A stretch of 64,000 nucleotides of DNA from Plectrocnemia conspersa (lineage: Eukaryota > Arthropoda > Insecta > Trichoptera > Polycentropodidae): positions 831,966 through 895,965 of the forward strand of contig VTFK01000045.1 in the NCBI GenBank assembly GCA_009617715.1, read 5' to 3'. The notes under the pieces were generated by a model. That model saw only the letters and a program-made list of their open reading frames with translations, searched no databases and was not told where the DNA came from. Below are positions 15,131 through 28,039 of the stretch, one piece after another (the stretch's first letter is position 1; every line of letters starts with the position of its first letter). Made by a program: the position numbers and the translations under genes.

Positions 15131-16059
15131 TAAAAAAAATCATTACACAATATCGAAATAATGATTGTTGCTGTTTAATAGCAATATGCTGTAAACACTT
15201 TCATGGGAAACTTACAAATTTTAAGCATTAAATTCGTGAAAATTTTACCAGCATCACATCTCATTGAACAGTTTGATTAAAAGTTTATTTTTAAGAAGAT
15301 GTAGCTGTTTTTAAATATACAATTTTGTGACCGCAATTTTAACAAGCTAAATATATTTTATCGAAACTATGTATCAAAGTTTTACGAATTTAATTAAGCT
15401 CAAAAAAACTTATTTTTAACTATTATGTTTTCAGAAATTACATTATATTTTGACACATGACAGTAATAAAGAATTGTAAAAAAATCATTATATGACTTAT
15501 AGTGAATGTGAAAAATAATGACTAGTGGGATCATTTAAAGCCAGGATTGAGATGACACGGAACTGCTTTTTAAGATAAAAAATGTCCTTTGGATTTGGGA
15601 TATTTAATTTAAGTTTAAAAATGCTCATTGTATTACCTTTTTTATAGAGTTGAAGCTTTAGCGCTCATCCAAGTAACCACAAAGCAAATAGATGTCTTCA
15701 AAATGTGGGTCTAAAAATCGAGATACGAAATATAAACATTTTTAGTAAAAAGTAAATTTTTTATACATATTATAATGAAGATAAATATGAATTTAAGCAA
15801 GGTTAAAAGATGTGCTGAAAAAGTGAAAAGCAGAACAAATCAGAAACTACTAGACAAATAATTTAAGGGGGATTAGTTTTATCTAAGAATATAATCAAAG
15901 CCACTAATTAAACTAGTCACGATGACTTCCAATATCTATGACTTATGTATGCTTTGAATATTTATAATAATTACTATAAATATTAATTTAACTTTTGCGT
16001 TGAGCCTCTTTTTCTATGTTATTTTAGATATGCAGTCAATTAATAATAATTATAATCTT

Positions 16060-16560
16060 CTTATAAACATATCATCTAATAGTCGATTACAAATTATTCT
16101 TAATAAACGGAAGCAATGAGAAATATTTAAAAAATATACTGATATTCGGATACATCTAATTTTCGTGCTTTCATTTCATTAAATTCATTGATCACATTAT
16201 CTTTGCTAAAATTTCTCTTTAAATATTAGGTTTTCTTTTCTATTTTCATTAATTATAACTTACTAAATGTCTCTCATACAAAGCAGTAGAAAAAATAATA
16301 ATAAATATTTGTTAAACAGTACTGATATTCGATTCATCAAATTCTTTTGCTTTAATTTTAGCCAAAAAATATGTAATTAATTAATAATAAATATCATATT
16401 TTTATAATATATTTTATCTAATAGTCGATCTTAAATTATTTTTAATTAATGTTAGCTTACTAAATTTTTTTTCACACAAAGCAGTAGAAATGGAAAGAAA
16501 TATTTATAAAGCAATACTAATTTTTTCTTACCGAATTCATTGACTACACCATCTTTGATG
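16060..16560 (+). repeat. decayed local repeat
   Basis: Phrases recur with changes: CTAATAGTCGAT at about 16,075 and 16,419, ACTGATATTCG at 16,138 and 16,321, TTACTAAAT and CAAAGCAGTAGAAA at about 16,260-16,290 and 16,457-16,490, and AATTCATTGA at about 16,181 and 16,533. Spacings differ (about 180, 200 and 340), so this is an irregular duplicated block rather than a clean tandem array. Confidence 0.5.
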
Positions 16561-17079
16561 ACATGAAATCAATATAATTTTTTGTACTTCAATATTAGTG
16601 TTGCTCTCTGAATACTTCTCACATTCTTCTTCGCCTACGATAAATTTTAGAAAGGTATAATTAATTAAAAACGAATGAAGATAAAGGACTATTTGATGAG
16701 ATAGATTATTCATTAGTTTCACATTTTTGTTGATATAATATCGTTAAAGATTATATTTACTGTGATGAATCTATAATTTTGTTATCTGACGTTACAGGTA
16801 AAATAGTTTTTATAATTTATTTATGTAAATAATACAAGAATACATTTATTAACAATTATATTTACCCAAAAAAGATTTACGCCACTATTGATAACAGTTA
16901 CGTACTTTATAGTAATAATTAATATCTTAAAAAAATGATTTATTTTGTTTTATATTTAGTATACATTTGTTTATTTGAATAATTTTATTATAAAACAGAT
17001 TTTGAATTTTACTGAAATATATAGTATAAGTTTAACCTTTAAAATATTTATAAAATGTTTATAAAATTCTCCCCTATAT

Positions 17080-17600
17080 CTACGATTAAATTTAAGACAC
17101 GGACCCTTTCGAAGTTATCGTCCAGATCTTCCGCGGAATAATAGGGTTGGGATTTGCATCGTCTTTTTTCATTTCCAAGAATCGCACACAAATAAACGAT
17201 CCCTTCGTCCATCGCTGATTTGCGCCTATTTGCACAATAGGGAATTGCGGCGTTATAGGGAACAGTTCCCAGGGTAACCCGACACCCTGCGTCCGCCGAC
17301 GCATTTCACTTTCAAAGGAATGCATCTCAGGTAGAGATCCATCTGCTGCCAGGGTGTATAGATGGATGGACCCAGGGACCACCGACCGCATTGTCCGATT
17401 GCGAATTTCGGCAAAACAACAACTCTCTCGTTTTCTATAAAAAGCCATTCATCATCCTTTTAGAACAAACAGGCCATTATGCTAATTTTGTGACTATTCG
17501 CAGAAAATTTTGACTGCACCCTTGCCTAATGCGTTTCCGCGTTGTGTTTTTATTACGCCATTTGTCGCACAGACAGGAACAGGACCGAAATGGACAATAT
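17080..17600. promoter_or_regulatory. GC-richer noncoding island, candidate enhancer
   Basis: A well-defined island of balanced composition. The - strand has a 118-codon open frame (17,092-17,448) with no recognised domain and no clear splice or promoter context, so I do not call it a gene. Conserved regulatory DNA is the simpler reading. Confidence 0.3.
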
Positions 17601-17789
17601 CAAGCATTCACCTAAATTAAATATATTTTATTTTGAAATAAATATTTATCATTGAAGCGAGCGATTCTTTCGTATTATTACAAATTGTTATTATAACATC
17701 TATAAAAAATGCGCATAAACCTTCCGTAGTAAATAAATCATAAGTTCTTTAAATCATTTGCCAAAAAAATTAGAGATTTTTTTATAAAA

Positions 17790-18640
17790 ACGAAACCCGA
17801 ATTCTAGGACTGTATCGCCGCGAGCGATCCACTACCGCAGATTCCAACAAAGGAGTATACAATTCGATAGAGTTTTGTGCAAAAATGTTTCAACAGGTAA
17901 AAGTGAATTCAATCCTTCGAAATAGATTTATAATAAACGTGCCGAAAAGGTCCGATCCTGATAACGACCGACAGGCAGGTAGAAAGTGCAAGTGGTTTGG
18001 TAATGCAAATTTTCAAGGACGTTTTTGTAAATATGTGGAATTTTGTTTAGCCTTTCAAAAGCAAAAGCCATTGTTAGCCAAATTTTAAGCCTTGTTTCCT
18101 TTTTCTCAGTGCCTCTTTAGATCTTGCCGATATGCAAAAACAGGGACTTTAGATTGCGCATCGTTTATCCAAATTATAATTTATTCATAAAAATGCCGAC
18201 AAATATTTTAATATATCAGTTAAAAGGCTTTTCATTGGATTCAATATAATACTCCCAAACTCTTGTAACATAATAATACCTGCCGTTCCACAAAATAAGG
18301 AAGGTGACCTCGAAGATTCGCAATGCTCTTCCTTGAATATTGCATCAAAACTGCATAGACAAGAAATCTAACACCGGCAAAAAATTTAGGCACAGAACAA
18401 AGCGGGTTCGCTTTGCATCAAATGGTCCTATGACCTAAACCCGGTCCGTTTCCTAACATATTGATCATTCTATTGTAAGGTGAGACATGTAGATTGGTTT
18501 TGTAGGAAGATGTATTTTTTGCCAACATTTGAATGGAAACTATACCCTTGCTACCTGCAAAGCGTTCCCATATTGCGTTTATAAGTCTTCGGGTTGACGG
18601 ACACAGGGTTGATTCATCTTGATACAAACCTTTGGTTTTT
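17790..18640. promoter_or_regulatory. GC-richer noncoding island, candidate enhancer
   Basis: Several hundred bases of balanced composition with scattered short open frames on both strands, none with family resemblance. Regulatory reading is inference. Confidence 0.25.
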
Positions 18641-18754
18641 AAAACATATGTTATTCAACACAAACATCGGTCATATTTTTTTTAAAATATTTTAATAATT
18701 GTTATAGAAGATTAAACTAACTTCATCTTATAACAAATGCATATGAATAAATAA

Positions 18755-19640
18755 ATGTGTGAATAGTTTACAACCCCTACAAAAGGGTGAGTCGACAAAA
18801 AAAATGGGCAAAATTAAAAGTAAAAGTGGAAGATTCACGAAACGTGGGCATGGGTTCAAAATGTATGATACACAAAGCCCATACATAAACACACGCGTGC
18901 ACGTGCAAATGTTTATGTTTTGCAGAATTTGCTATAAATAAATAATAATTATTTATTTCATATATTTGTGTTGCAATTAAAATATTAGGAATTGTATTAT
19001 TCTATAGATTTTTAACTCAAAATTCAAAGGGATGATTCATTGATTCATTGATTATTTAAAAGTAACGTATAAGTTATTATGTAAATCTTAAAATAATAGT
19101 TCAAGAAAAGTTACAGATTTACGTAAATCATTTGAATGATGTTTACGTAACGAATGCATAATAATTCTTGTCAAAGCAACAATGATGACTTTTGCTATTG
19201 CGAAAGATTCACATACCGGACAATAGTATGCATTCAATCCATAGGTACAATATTCCATGCGTTATTATTGATTATTTAGTATTTTGCGCAAAAGGGATGA
19301 AACAGGGTTACCTGCAATTCGTCATGCCGCAAACAGGTATAGATGATCCGTGGGAATTATGAAAATTTAATTTTTGCCACAAAAACACTTTCTTGCCTTT
19401 TATGATACACCATATCGATATTGTGGGATGTGGGCAGCACTTGTGCAACGTTTGGTTTAGATTTGTTGGGAAAAAATATTTTTTGCAAACACATCCGTCC
19501 CTAATGAAGAGGTGACATGTGTATCACACACATTTAGAAGTTTTCTGTATTTAAATGTTAAACTATTACGTCCCGAATCCAACGCGACAATTACTACACG
19601 AGGAGATTGTTGTAATCTCTTATGGTTATTCAAAGTCACG
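18755..19640. promoter_or_regulatory. mixed island with a Kruppel-like motif pair
   Basis: Near 18,771-18,790 AACCCCT and AAAAGGGTGA lie close together as an imperfect inverted pair, resembling the pairs at 2.0 and 12.15 kb but with weaker matches. A second balanced patch lies at 19,150-19,640. No gene is seen. Confidence 0.2.
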
Positions 19641-20379
19641 TTTTACATACAAATTTATTGAAGATATCGGCGAATCAAAGGGAAATATGTATACATTTTT
19701 TTAAATGCACATATTTTTTTATAAATCGTACTAAACATCTATATAACAAATTTGTGCTTTTATTATGTTGGCTTATATACTATATTTTTGATAATTTTCA
19801 TCAAAGCTTTAGAAAAAAATATCAGCTTTTTTGTTTACGCCCTAAAGTAGGAACGTATTTTTCACAAGAAAATTAAATTACAAGTAATTTTTAAAGAAAA
19901 TGTCGTCCGATTCCCCGATGATATGATCGAATTACAAAATGATTGAATAACTTTTAACATGATAAAAAAAAAACGAATTAATATTACAAAATTTCATATT
20001 AAGCACTAAATATGTAACAAAATATTTTATTTAATTATATATAGATCAAGTTATAACTTAATAATACACAATTAGTATTAAATAAATTAAATATTAATTG
20101 TCTTCAAAAAAGTTTCTATGATACGTGAATATGGTATAATTAAAAAGCTTACATTTTCGTATAATATAATAATATCACTACTTATTTATACTAGCAATAT
20201 TAGAAAGAGCTTAAAGTTAAGATCGATTTGAAACAGCCTAAAATTTTATATATAAATCTTATCTTTATGGGAAACATGTACAAAATTCTAATCTTTCGCT
20301 CTTCTATGAAGACAATATTATTCGTTTTATTTGTATTCGTAAATAAACATAAGTAGATTTATAGGCAGATAAAAAACAT

Positions 20380-20900
20380 CGTCTTCTTTGTCGCCGTAAT
20401 GAGAAATATCAATCTTCGTTCGATGGCCCATCAGAGCATTTTGTTGTGTTCGAGCTTTTTAATCGTTGTTTAATTTGTTTCTGCGCAAAAACCTCTCACA
20501 AGATTAAGCTTTCGCGAGGGTATCGCTTTACACAAAGTGTTCTCGGTTCTCAGTTTCTAATTGAAAAGTCATTAATTTTAATAGCCACGTTTCCTTGCCA
20601 CGCTAATGACATCGTGGAGAGAAGGCTATACATGGGGGGCGGCATAATTTCCCCGCTTGATCAAACTCGAATTAATAAATATATAGGCTATATTTATAAT
20701 GGCTTCGTAAATATATACATTGTATATACATACATGTGTATGACAAGGTATCGTATTAATTTTCTAACTTTTTCAACACATACATGTTTGATAATGGGAA
20801 GACGTGTCACGTGCACATGTGAAATGTCAGGTCAAGCGTCGGAAACCATTCGAAACGCAGCATGGTGTCCAAAATGAGAAAACTATCCAGAAGATGATCC
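20380..20900. promoter_or_regulatory. GC-richer noncoding island, candidate enhancer
   Basis: Balanced composition over about 500 bases. The 143-codon + strand frame (20,446-20,877) has no recognisable domain, no consensus start context and low-complexity segments, so it is not annotated as a gene. Confidence 0.25.
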
Positions 20901-21481
20901 AGTGGGGAGGATTCAGGTTTTAAATATACAAAATTTGACGTATGGATTTGATTTTAAAATCGATAAAGTTGTTTATGCGGAATTGCAAACAGTAAATTGA
21001 ATGTCATACATGTAGATAATGAGATTTAAAATAGTAACTGAGGACCTAATTAAAGTTATCGTTAAAATCCCATTATAATAACAGTATCAATAAAGCACTA
21101 TTTTAAAATATATTTTGATATTTTCACACTCTGTAAAATGTCAAAGTATGCGCTAAATCGAAACGGCTTAATAAAGTTGCTAAAAAGGTTGAGCACATTG
21201 TGAATGACATCAATAGGCAATTAAATAACAAAGCATAAAATTTTTAGTGTTTTTTTGAGCTCACTCAGTAATTCTCAATTTTTATTATTGAATCTAGGTT
21301 TTTCCAATCAAATTTTAACAAGTGTACTTTGCAAAATATCGAATATTTGATATATCAAATATTCTAATAATTATCGCTTTCAATTTTTACTACAATCCAG
21401 CATAGGTGATTATGTTTTGTTAAATTTTCTGATTTGTAGACTTTTTGTTTAATTACGAATTGTTTTTTAATTCCATAATAA

Positions 21482-21605
21482 CTAGGGATTGCAATACCGG
21501 TAGTATCGATACCGGTAATACCAGTATTGGGGCAAAAATCGACCTTCGATACTACTGGTATTACAAAATAAAATACCGGCAGTACCGAAAAAATTTTTTT
21601 TTCTC
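21482..21605. mobile_element. possible hAT-like transposon terminus
   Basis: Starts CTAGGGATTGCAATACCGG and is followed by repeated ACCGGTA and TACTGGTATT phrases, a form seen at ends of some hAT-like elements. No second end is seen in the window, so the extent is unknown. Confidence 0.35.
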
Positions 21606-21906
21606 AAATCCGTAAATTTATTTTATGAAAACGATAGAACTACAAAAACGACAATTTCACAAATTACTTAAAATCAGAAGCAGAAAATAAAATAATGCTC
21701 ATTGTAATGCTCATTGAGGAACCTAAGTAGTATTATCGGCGAAGGATATCAATATAAAAAAATATTATGCAGTATTTACGTATTTAGGTATTCTATAATA
21801 TTCACATAAACATTTATAAGCAAAATATATTTCATTTTATTTTTAACATAAGTAGAAATATACATAAGTTTACGAGAGATATTTCGAAATAAAATATATT
21901 AAGATA

Positions 21907-22069
21907 CAGTAGACCAGAAAAAAAAAATATTAATATAACACGGTAAATTAGGGACGTGCTATTTGGGTGCGTGTAGTTGGGGGAATAAAAAACACTTGCA
22001 ATACGTACGTATGAATCAGGCGCACCCAAATAGCACGTCTACCGGTTACAAATATTGTTGGGTCTACCG
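21907..22069. mobile_element. foldback MITE with TA target duplication
   Basis: The element begins CAGTAGACC after a TA (21905-21906) and ends GGTCTACCG before a TA (22070-22071). The two halves are imperfect inverted copies over most of their length. The innermost 18 bases of each arm are perfect complements: ACGTGCTATTTGGGTGCG at 21,954-21,971 against 22,021-22,038, with a 49-base loop. Size, TA flanks and CAGTA-type ends fit a pogo/Tigger- or mariner-related nonautonomous element. It has no coding capacity. Confidence 0.75.
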
Positions 22070-22419
22070 TACTCTAAAATAAATATTAAATGTGCAATAA
22101 TTAAAATAAGATTATATAAATTAATCACATCTCAATTATATAATCTGTTTTAGGAAAAAAAATAGTTGCATTTAAACAAACAGATTTTACAATTTTCTAC
22201 GCAACTGACTAAAATAATAAGTAATATAAGAATTTCATTGGAATAAATTGGTGGGTTGTGCTCTGGCTCCTTGTATTAACATTTAGGAAGCATCCAGTCG
22301 ATCAAATGGCAATGATTTTCTAGACTTTTGTTCCAATAGAAGAAAAATTTTCCGCCCATATTTTCAAAAATTATTTTTCCAACAATATGAAAGTGAAAAT
22401 AATAATGGGACACATAGGT

Positions 22420-22610
22420 TTTTGTACAAAGTCGTCTAATTGATTTTTATTAGTACTCGTAAAGACACATTTGTGCGAATACTCTAAAACACTTTCAGTT
22501 CATCAGCATATAATATATATTTTAAGTTCTCAATTACCGCATGTATGTCTTTGATAAAGAAAAGAAATAGTAGAGGGCCCAAATTGGGTCCATGTGGTTC
22601 TCCAGAATGA
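22420..22610 (-). pseudogene. non-LTR retrotransposon reverse transcriptase fragment
   Basis: The - strand translates to GEPHGPNLGPLLFLFFIKDI and, about 20 residues on, YADELKVF, followed by a stop. These match the conserved GxPQGxxLGPLLF and YADD blocks of reverse transcriptases of the Jockey/CR1 type of LINE. The second catalytic aspartate of the YADD box is replaced by glutamate here (YADE). No endonuclease domain or poly(A) tail is seen, so this is a short dead fragment. Related sequence lies at 30.8-31.0 kb. Confidence 0.75.
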
Positions 22611-23579
22611 ACGAAATATCTTTCGCATATTTATGGTAATCCGAGCATAGTAATATTTCTACAAATAAATATGTATGTATGGACTATGGTTAAAGGATAT
22701 GAGGAGATGATGATGATGACAAAACATGAGTTTTTAAAATATAGTAGTAGTAATAGAAGTACAATTGTATTAATCTCGAATGGCAATCAAACAATTACGA
22801 ATCTAATAGTCTTTACTAGAGTAAAAAGTTACTCTTCTCTATGTATAATTTCCTATTTTAATGTAATGATAATATAACGAATCGTTAATAAATAATTATC
22901 TCTTAATACGCGAAAGGAAATCAATTGTAATTCTGAAAAGTATTTGATAATATTTATTAAATAAATATTTATAATTGCTGCTTATACTATTTATTGTTTG
23001 ATTCACCTAACCGTGTATCATTTCAGACATTCTTTCATACATCTTTCAAAAGCATTTTTCTCGATATCGCTGATAGCTTATGACAATAGAAATGAAGACT
23101 GATCGTCTATGATGGACCTTCAGAGCTTTTGTTTTGTTTTCATAAGCTAGAATGTATATGTGTATGCCTATATGGATATAATAAGCATCATGAAATATAC
23201 GTCCATTTATAATATATGTGTTCCTTTTAAGCAATACACCCCTGAGACAATAGTCGAGTGTACATTTCTAAATAGAATATTGAAAAAAAAGCAATTTGGC
23301 AGGGTAAAAAAATCTACATTTTCTTTTGATATACTGTATCAATTCCGAATTTTATATTATGAAAATATTTTTTAAGTGCTCCAATTTAATGGCGAGCAAA
23401 GTAAGACATATAAATGGGTAAAAAAATCTTATTATTTTACGCCTACCCTTTTCAGCAATATTTGCTCTTAAACACATCAATCACACCAACAAAAGCACGA
23501 TTGAAAATAAAATCTTATCAAATGGAATTTTTCGCTACAAATATAAGTCGGTTGAAGGTTTTTTTATACATAAATATAT

Positions 23580-23830
23580 TATTATTTCGTAACAGCGAAT
23601 CGCACTGGTCACGAACCTTACACAATGGTCCCCTTTATACCTAGGAGCGATGGGCAGTTATTTTAAATGCAAAAAATAAATGTCGCAAATGCGGAAGGGC
23701 GCATTGTATCGGAGCCAGCAGCCGGACACCAAGGACAACCCGCTCAAAATAGGGGTTGGTTTATAAACCTTTCGAAATCTCGGATAAAATCGCGTTTTTT
23801 AAGTTATCCAGGTGCCGGTCATTCAATTGA
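23580..23830. promoter_or_regulatory. GC-richer noncoding island, candidate enhancer
   Basis: Short island of balanced composition in AT-rich DNA, with no recognisable protein in any frame. Function inferred only from context. Confidence 0.2.
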
Positions 23831-24719
23831 CGTATTGGATTATTTTTTTTTATTTGAATAGAGCTATGGATATTTTTTATATATAACTTACTTATACTTT
23901 TGCGAATATACAATAAAAAATAACAAACACATAAATGGCCATCAGCTCAATCAAGTATTGTACTCATCGAAAAAATGGAAAGTATAAAAATAAAACATAT
24001 TTGGATCCAACTAATTGCCAATTACTATTGTATTGTCAATTAAAAAAACAGACATACCCAGTTGAATTTATAAAATACAATTTACTACTCGAAATTATTA
24101 TTCCTCAAGCAAAATTTTTAACCTTCGTCAATACCAATCGTGAATTTTCCTGATAGTTTTATTATAAATAAATATTACAAAAGTATAAATTTTACAAACA
24201 TACTAATTATATATATTATATTTTTTTTCTGATTCATTAGCTTCAATGTTATAAAAAATTATAATTCAACAAAATAACTAAAAAGTTTTTACAATTTAAG
24301 CGAAAAAAAGAACAATAAATTAAGTGATAATTTAAGTACATTTTTCTGTTGTCTTTAGCTTATACAACAATATGTGCTTTGGAATTTTGTGCTTGTATTT
24401 AAATTTAAAAACGTTTTTATCGTTGTCACCGATACACAGTATGATTTTGCGAAATATTTCTATATTTTCTGGCATGGAAATATCTGTAAAGTATATGGTT
24501 CATAAATTAAGGTCATGCCTAATAACTTGTTATGCAAATGTATTTGATTTTTTTTATTTTAATATTTTTCTCTCGCATTTGAAGTGAAGATTGGCAATGT
24601 ATCAGATGTCTTATAAATTTACTTTTTAATTACATTTTATCAATAAAGGCCTGCGAAATATGGTAAAGCTTTTTTTTTTTTTATTATATACAAATAATAA
24701 TCAATCTGTTTCAAAAAAG

Positions 24720-25060
24720 CATAACAAACACAATGATTTTCTTGAAAAAGGGCAACAGATGCAAGCCCAAGCCCACGTATATATGTATCATACATGTCCG
24801 TTTTTTTCCACGATTCAATTATTGCACAATGGACACGAGTGATGTTCGCCGTCGATAATATTTGCAAATTTTGACCGTTGAGAGTTTTTTCTCGGGGATC
24901 GGATTGGCCACGGTGACCCAGTTTTTTATACTCTCCCGGTTTTCGTACCTGGCCAAACATCGGTGACCGGTACAGGAACAATGGGACTGACCCTGCAGGA
25001 TGTTGGGGTGCAGAATGGAGAACTTCCCCCCGCGGGCAAAAACTTGTTTATCCATTAAAC
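24720..25060. promoter_or_regulatory. GC-richer noncoding island, candidate enhancer
   Basis: Balanced composition. The 113-codon - strand frame (24,640-24,981) and 78-codon frame overlap in different phases and show no domain, so coding is not supported. Confidence 0.25.
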
Positions 25061-26459
25061 GCAGTATTTTTTAACAACAACAAAAGACTTTTTTTTTCAC
25101 TATGCTTAATTTTAATCTTTTGAAAGTGCACGATTTTAGAAAGCACGTGGAGCAAATAAATTTCTTATCGACGGGATCAAAGTGCATATGTATAATATGT
25201 GACGGTTGAAACTACTTGTCAGAATGTCATAATCAAGTCTGAAAATCGGAAGTTTTTCGATTGACCAGTATGGGAAAAATTAACGGTAGATTGAAAATGA
25301 ATTGTTAGGATTTCGTTATTTGTGAGAATATCTTATTTTAAGAAAAAATCTGTTCATGCGTGTAAAAATGGTACAATAAATACAATAAAAATCTAGTGCT
25401 ATGATTTTAAATATATATAGTATATATACTATATACGATTAAAGATTTTTTTTAAAAGCATGGGTGTAATATTTTCGCAACAAATCAAACGGTCAGTTTT
25501 TTAACGATAAACTATGTATTGACAATCCTGTTCTACTTGATAAAATAATATTGGTTAGAACCTATATTCTTATGCATTAGGCATTACTTTGTCGATTAAG
25601 TTTACGATTTGCTCTTCTGATGCTTGTGTGTATAACATTTTTTTTATTAAATCAAAGTCACATTGAGCTAAAATAATATAATTTAAAACACCAATATATA
25701 AATAACGAAATATGTATTTCTGTATATAGTATAAAAATAATGCAAATTAACAGCTAATTTAATTGCCAATTACAGTTTTACTATCAGTAACGTATAAAAT
25801 ACAATAAGAAAATCCAATTTAGCCCTCAAATATATTATTTTTGTATTTTGAATTAGTTACACTATTCATATTTAGTCACAAAAGATCTGACTATGTATTT
25901 TACACCAAGACTTCTCAATCAAATACTCCAGTGATAATTAGAATTATGTGTCAAAAATCTTTAAAATTAGCGCTGAATTAAATCGAAAAGGAAGGCGTTT
26001 AAATGTGGTGGAATTCAATAAGATCGATGAGTAAATGATTCATAAAATTAAAAAGCTGAAAAGATATTATTGATCATGGTTTAAGAAACAAATGGACAGA
26101 TGCTAATATTGATTTATTTTAGAAGTACTACTTAATGTATAAATAGTAGTTTTCACATTAATGAACCGCATAGATACTATTATCTTTTCTGAAGTAATAA
26201 AAAAATGTTTTTTTGTCACAAAAATAATGACAATCAGTTTTGTGATAAATTAATAATATACCATTATAACATATTTTATTCATACATAATATAAATATAT
26301 ACTAAAACTCAATCGTTTTTTTTAATGTATGTATATACATTGTGGTAAAATATATTATTCTATCAGGTAGTTGCTTATTCAAGATTTTGCACCCCAGTCG
26401 TCTAAAAAAATATTTAACGTATTTTTATCATTAATAGGTATATCTTAAAAAATCGTAAC

Positions 26460-27130
26460 GATATATTTCGGCATTCTTTCGAAAATGCGAGTATTTCCGT
26501 ATTCGTTGCATAATAATAAGAAATTTGATCAGATCGATAATTGCGGGTCACATCCGGCCCATGGACCATTGTGGTTGTGGCTTACAGATGCAACTTGTTA
26601 CGCCACTCTGAATTTCTCACTCTCAAAACAATTTTTTTTGCATATTCTGAACGAGATCCTCAAACATTTGTACACAAAATAATTCGGTACATCATTAACA
26701 TTATATTAATAACAAAGTTCAAGCAAATTAAGAATAAAATTTCCATACAACTAATCGATAACCTGTTTCGATCATATACTCTTTGAATTCGGGCGAAACA
26801 TGATTCGACTTTTGCATAAGATTGTTATCTTTGGACATCATTATCTTACGGTTTTTCCAAGATTGCTTCAATGCAAACGATTTATTAATATAGCATAATT
26901 CGATTTTAATGTAAACGAAGTTGTATGAATTTTTAAGTTAAATATTATTGTTGAGTTAACATTTTGGGAAACTTTTCTGTTCCACTTGGCTAAACCACGA
27001 GTGCCCGATTAGCATAAAAATTCTCATTGAACTTCCACACTTCCAGGCGGGTGATTTGACATGTCAGAGGGAAGCTGGCATGCAATCGATCAATTGACAT
27101 TTGATTGGATTCATATTATGCTCAAACAAA
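26460..27130. promoter_or_regulatory. GC-richer noncoding patches, candidate enhancer
   Basis: Two patches of balanced composition (26,470-26,620 and 26,990-27,130) without recognisable coding. Regulatory reading is inference. Confidence 0.2.
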
Positions 27131-27719
27131 CCGGTTTTTTCTGACGAACATTGTTACTGTTATAATAATAACGTACTACTGTAAAATAAGCATTTTTGCA
27201 ACGGACATAAAGCATAACCGAAATAACGACATTTCATAGAAAAATACATTGCATGTCACTTAAAATTTATTTTATATTATATATGTATGTAGAAATTTTG
27301 AAACATATAGTAATAAGACAATCTAAGAAATCATAATTACTAATAATTATATATATTATAATTTTAATTATCAAGATATATTAATGTTCTGAATAAATAT
27401 CAAACTAGATCGAATATTAATAAATTAAACATAGCTTATCAAGGTACGAAAACATCGTCCATGTCCCAAGCAGACAATCGTATATTTGTCTATATAATCT
27501 CTCTTTACAGAGTTATAAAATTCAAAAGAACGTTCGGATCAAAGCTCTTGTCCACACTGCTTTGTCCTCTAAATCTTTGAAACCATTTCTAAGCTACAAT
27601 TACACAGATAGCAAGTAAAATTCCATTTAAATAAACTATTAATTACCAACGTTTTAATCTTAAAATCAATGTCAAATTAAGAAATCCCGCTGTAGAGATA
27701 TTTTAAAGTACCAAAAAGG

Positions 27720-28030
27720 CACTCAAACGACACCAAGTTTAAAGTCGAATGTTCAGCATAAGTGCTAATATATTACACGGGGATCGTAATTATAGTGACA
27801 TAATCGCCGGCAATAAAATCACTGTTTCCCATGTTTTCCATCACCAATATAAAATCGACGCGTTTTAAAGTCGTAAGTAATGGTGGCATTATACAATCGA
27901 CGAATTTCCCGAATCCCATGAAATTGACTTTAACCGGGAGCCAGGTGATAAAGACACCATTAGAAGGCTCTGTAACCTGTTCGTGTTTGGCTGACAAGTA
28001 ATAGTTGGTTAGATAATTTTAAGTGGCGGT
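27720..28030. promoter_or_regulatory. GC-richer island; unassigned open frame on - strand
   Basis: The - strand frame (27,773-27,997, 74 codons) has a protein-like composition but no domain I recognise. There is no start context, promoter or partner exon, so conserved noncoding DNA is at least as likely. Confidence 0.25.
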
Positions 28031-28039
28031 TAACGAGTT

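Noticed and set aside
17092..17448. 118-codon - strand frame
   Set aside because: No recognisable domain, no splice or promoter context; treated as a noncoding island.
20446..20877. 143-codon + strand frame
   Set aside because: Low-complexity translation without family resemblance; likely chance in a GC-richer island.
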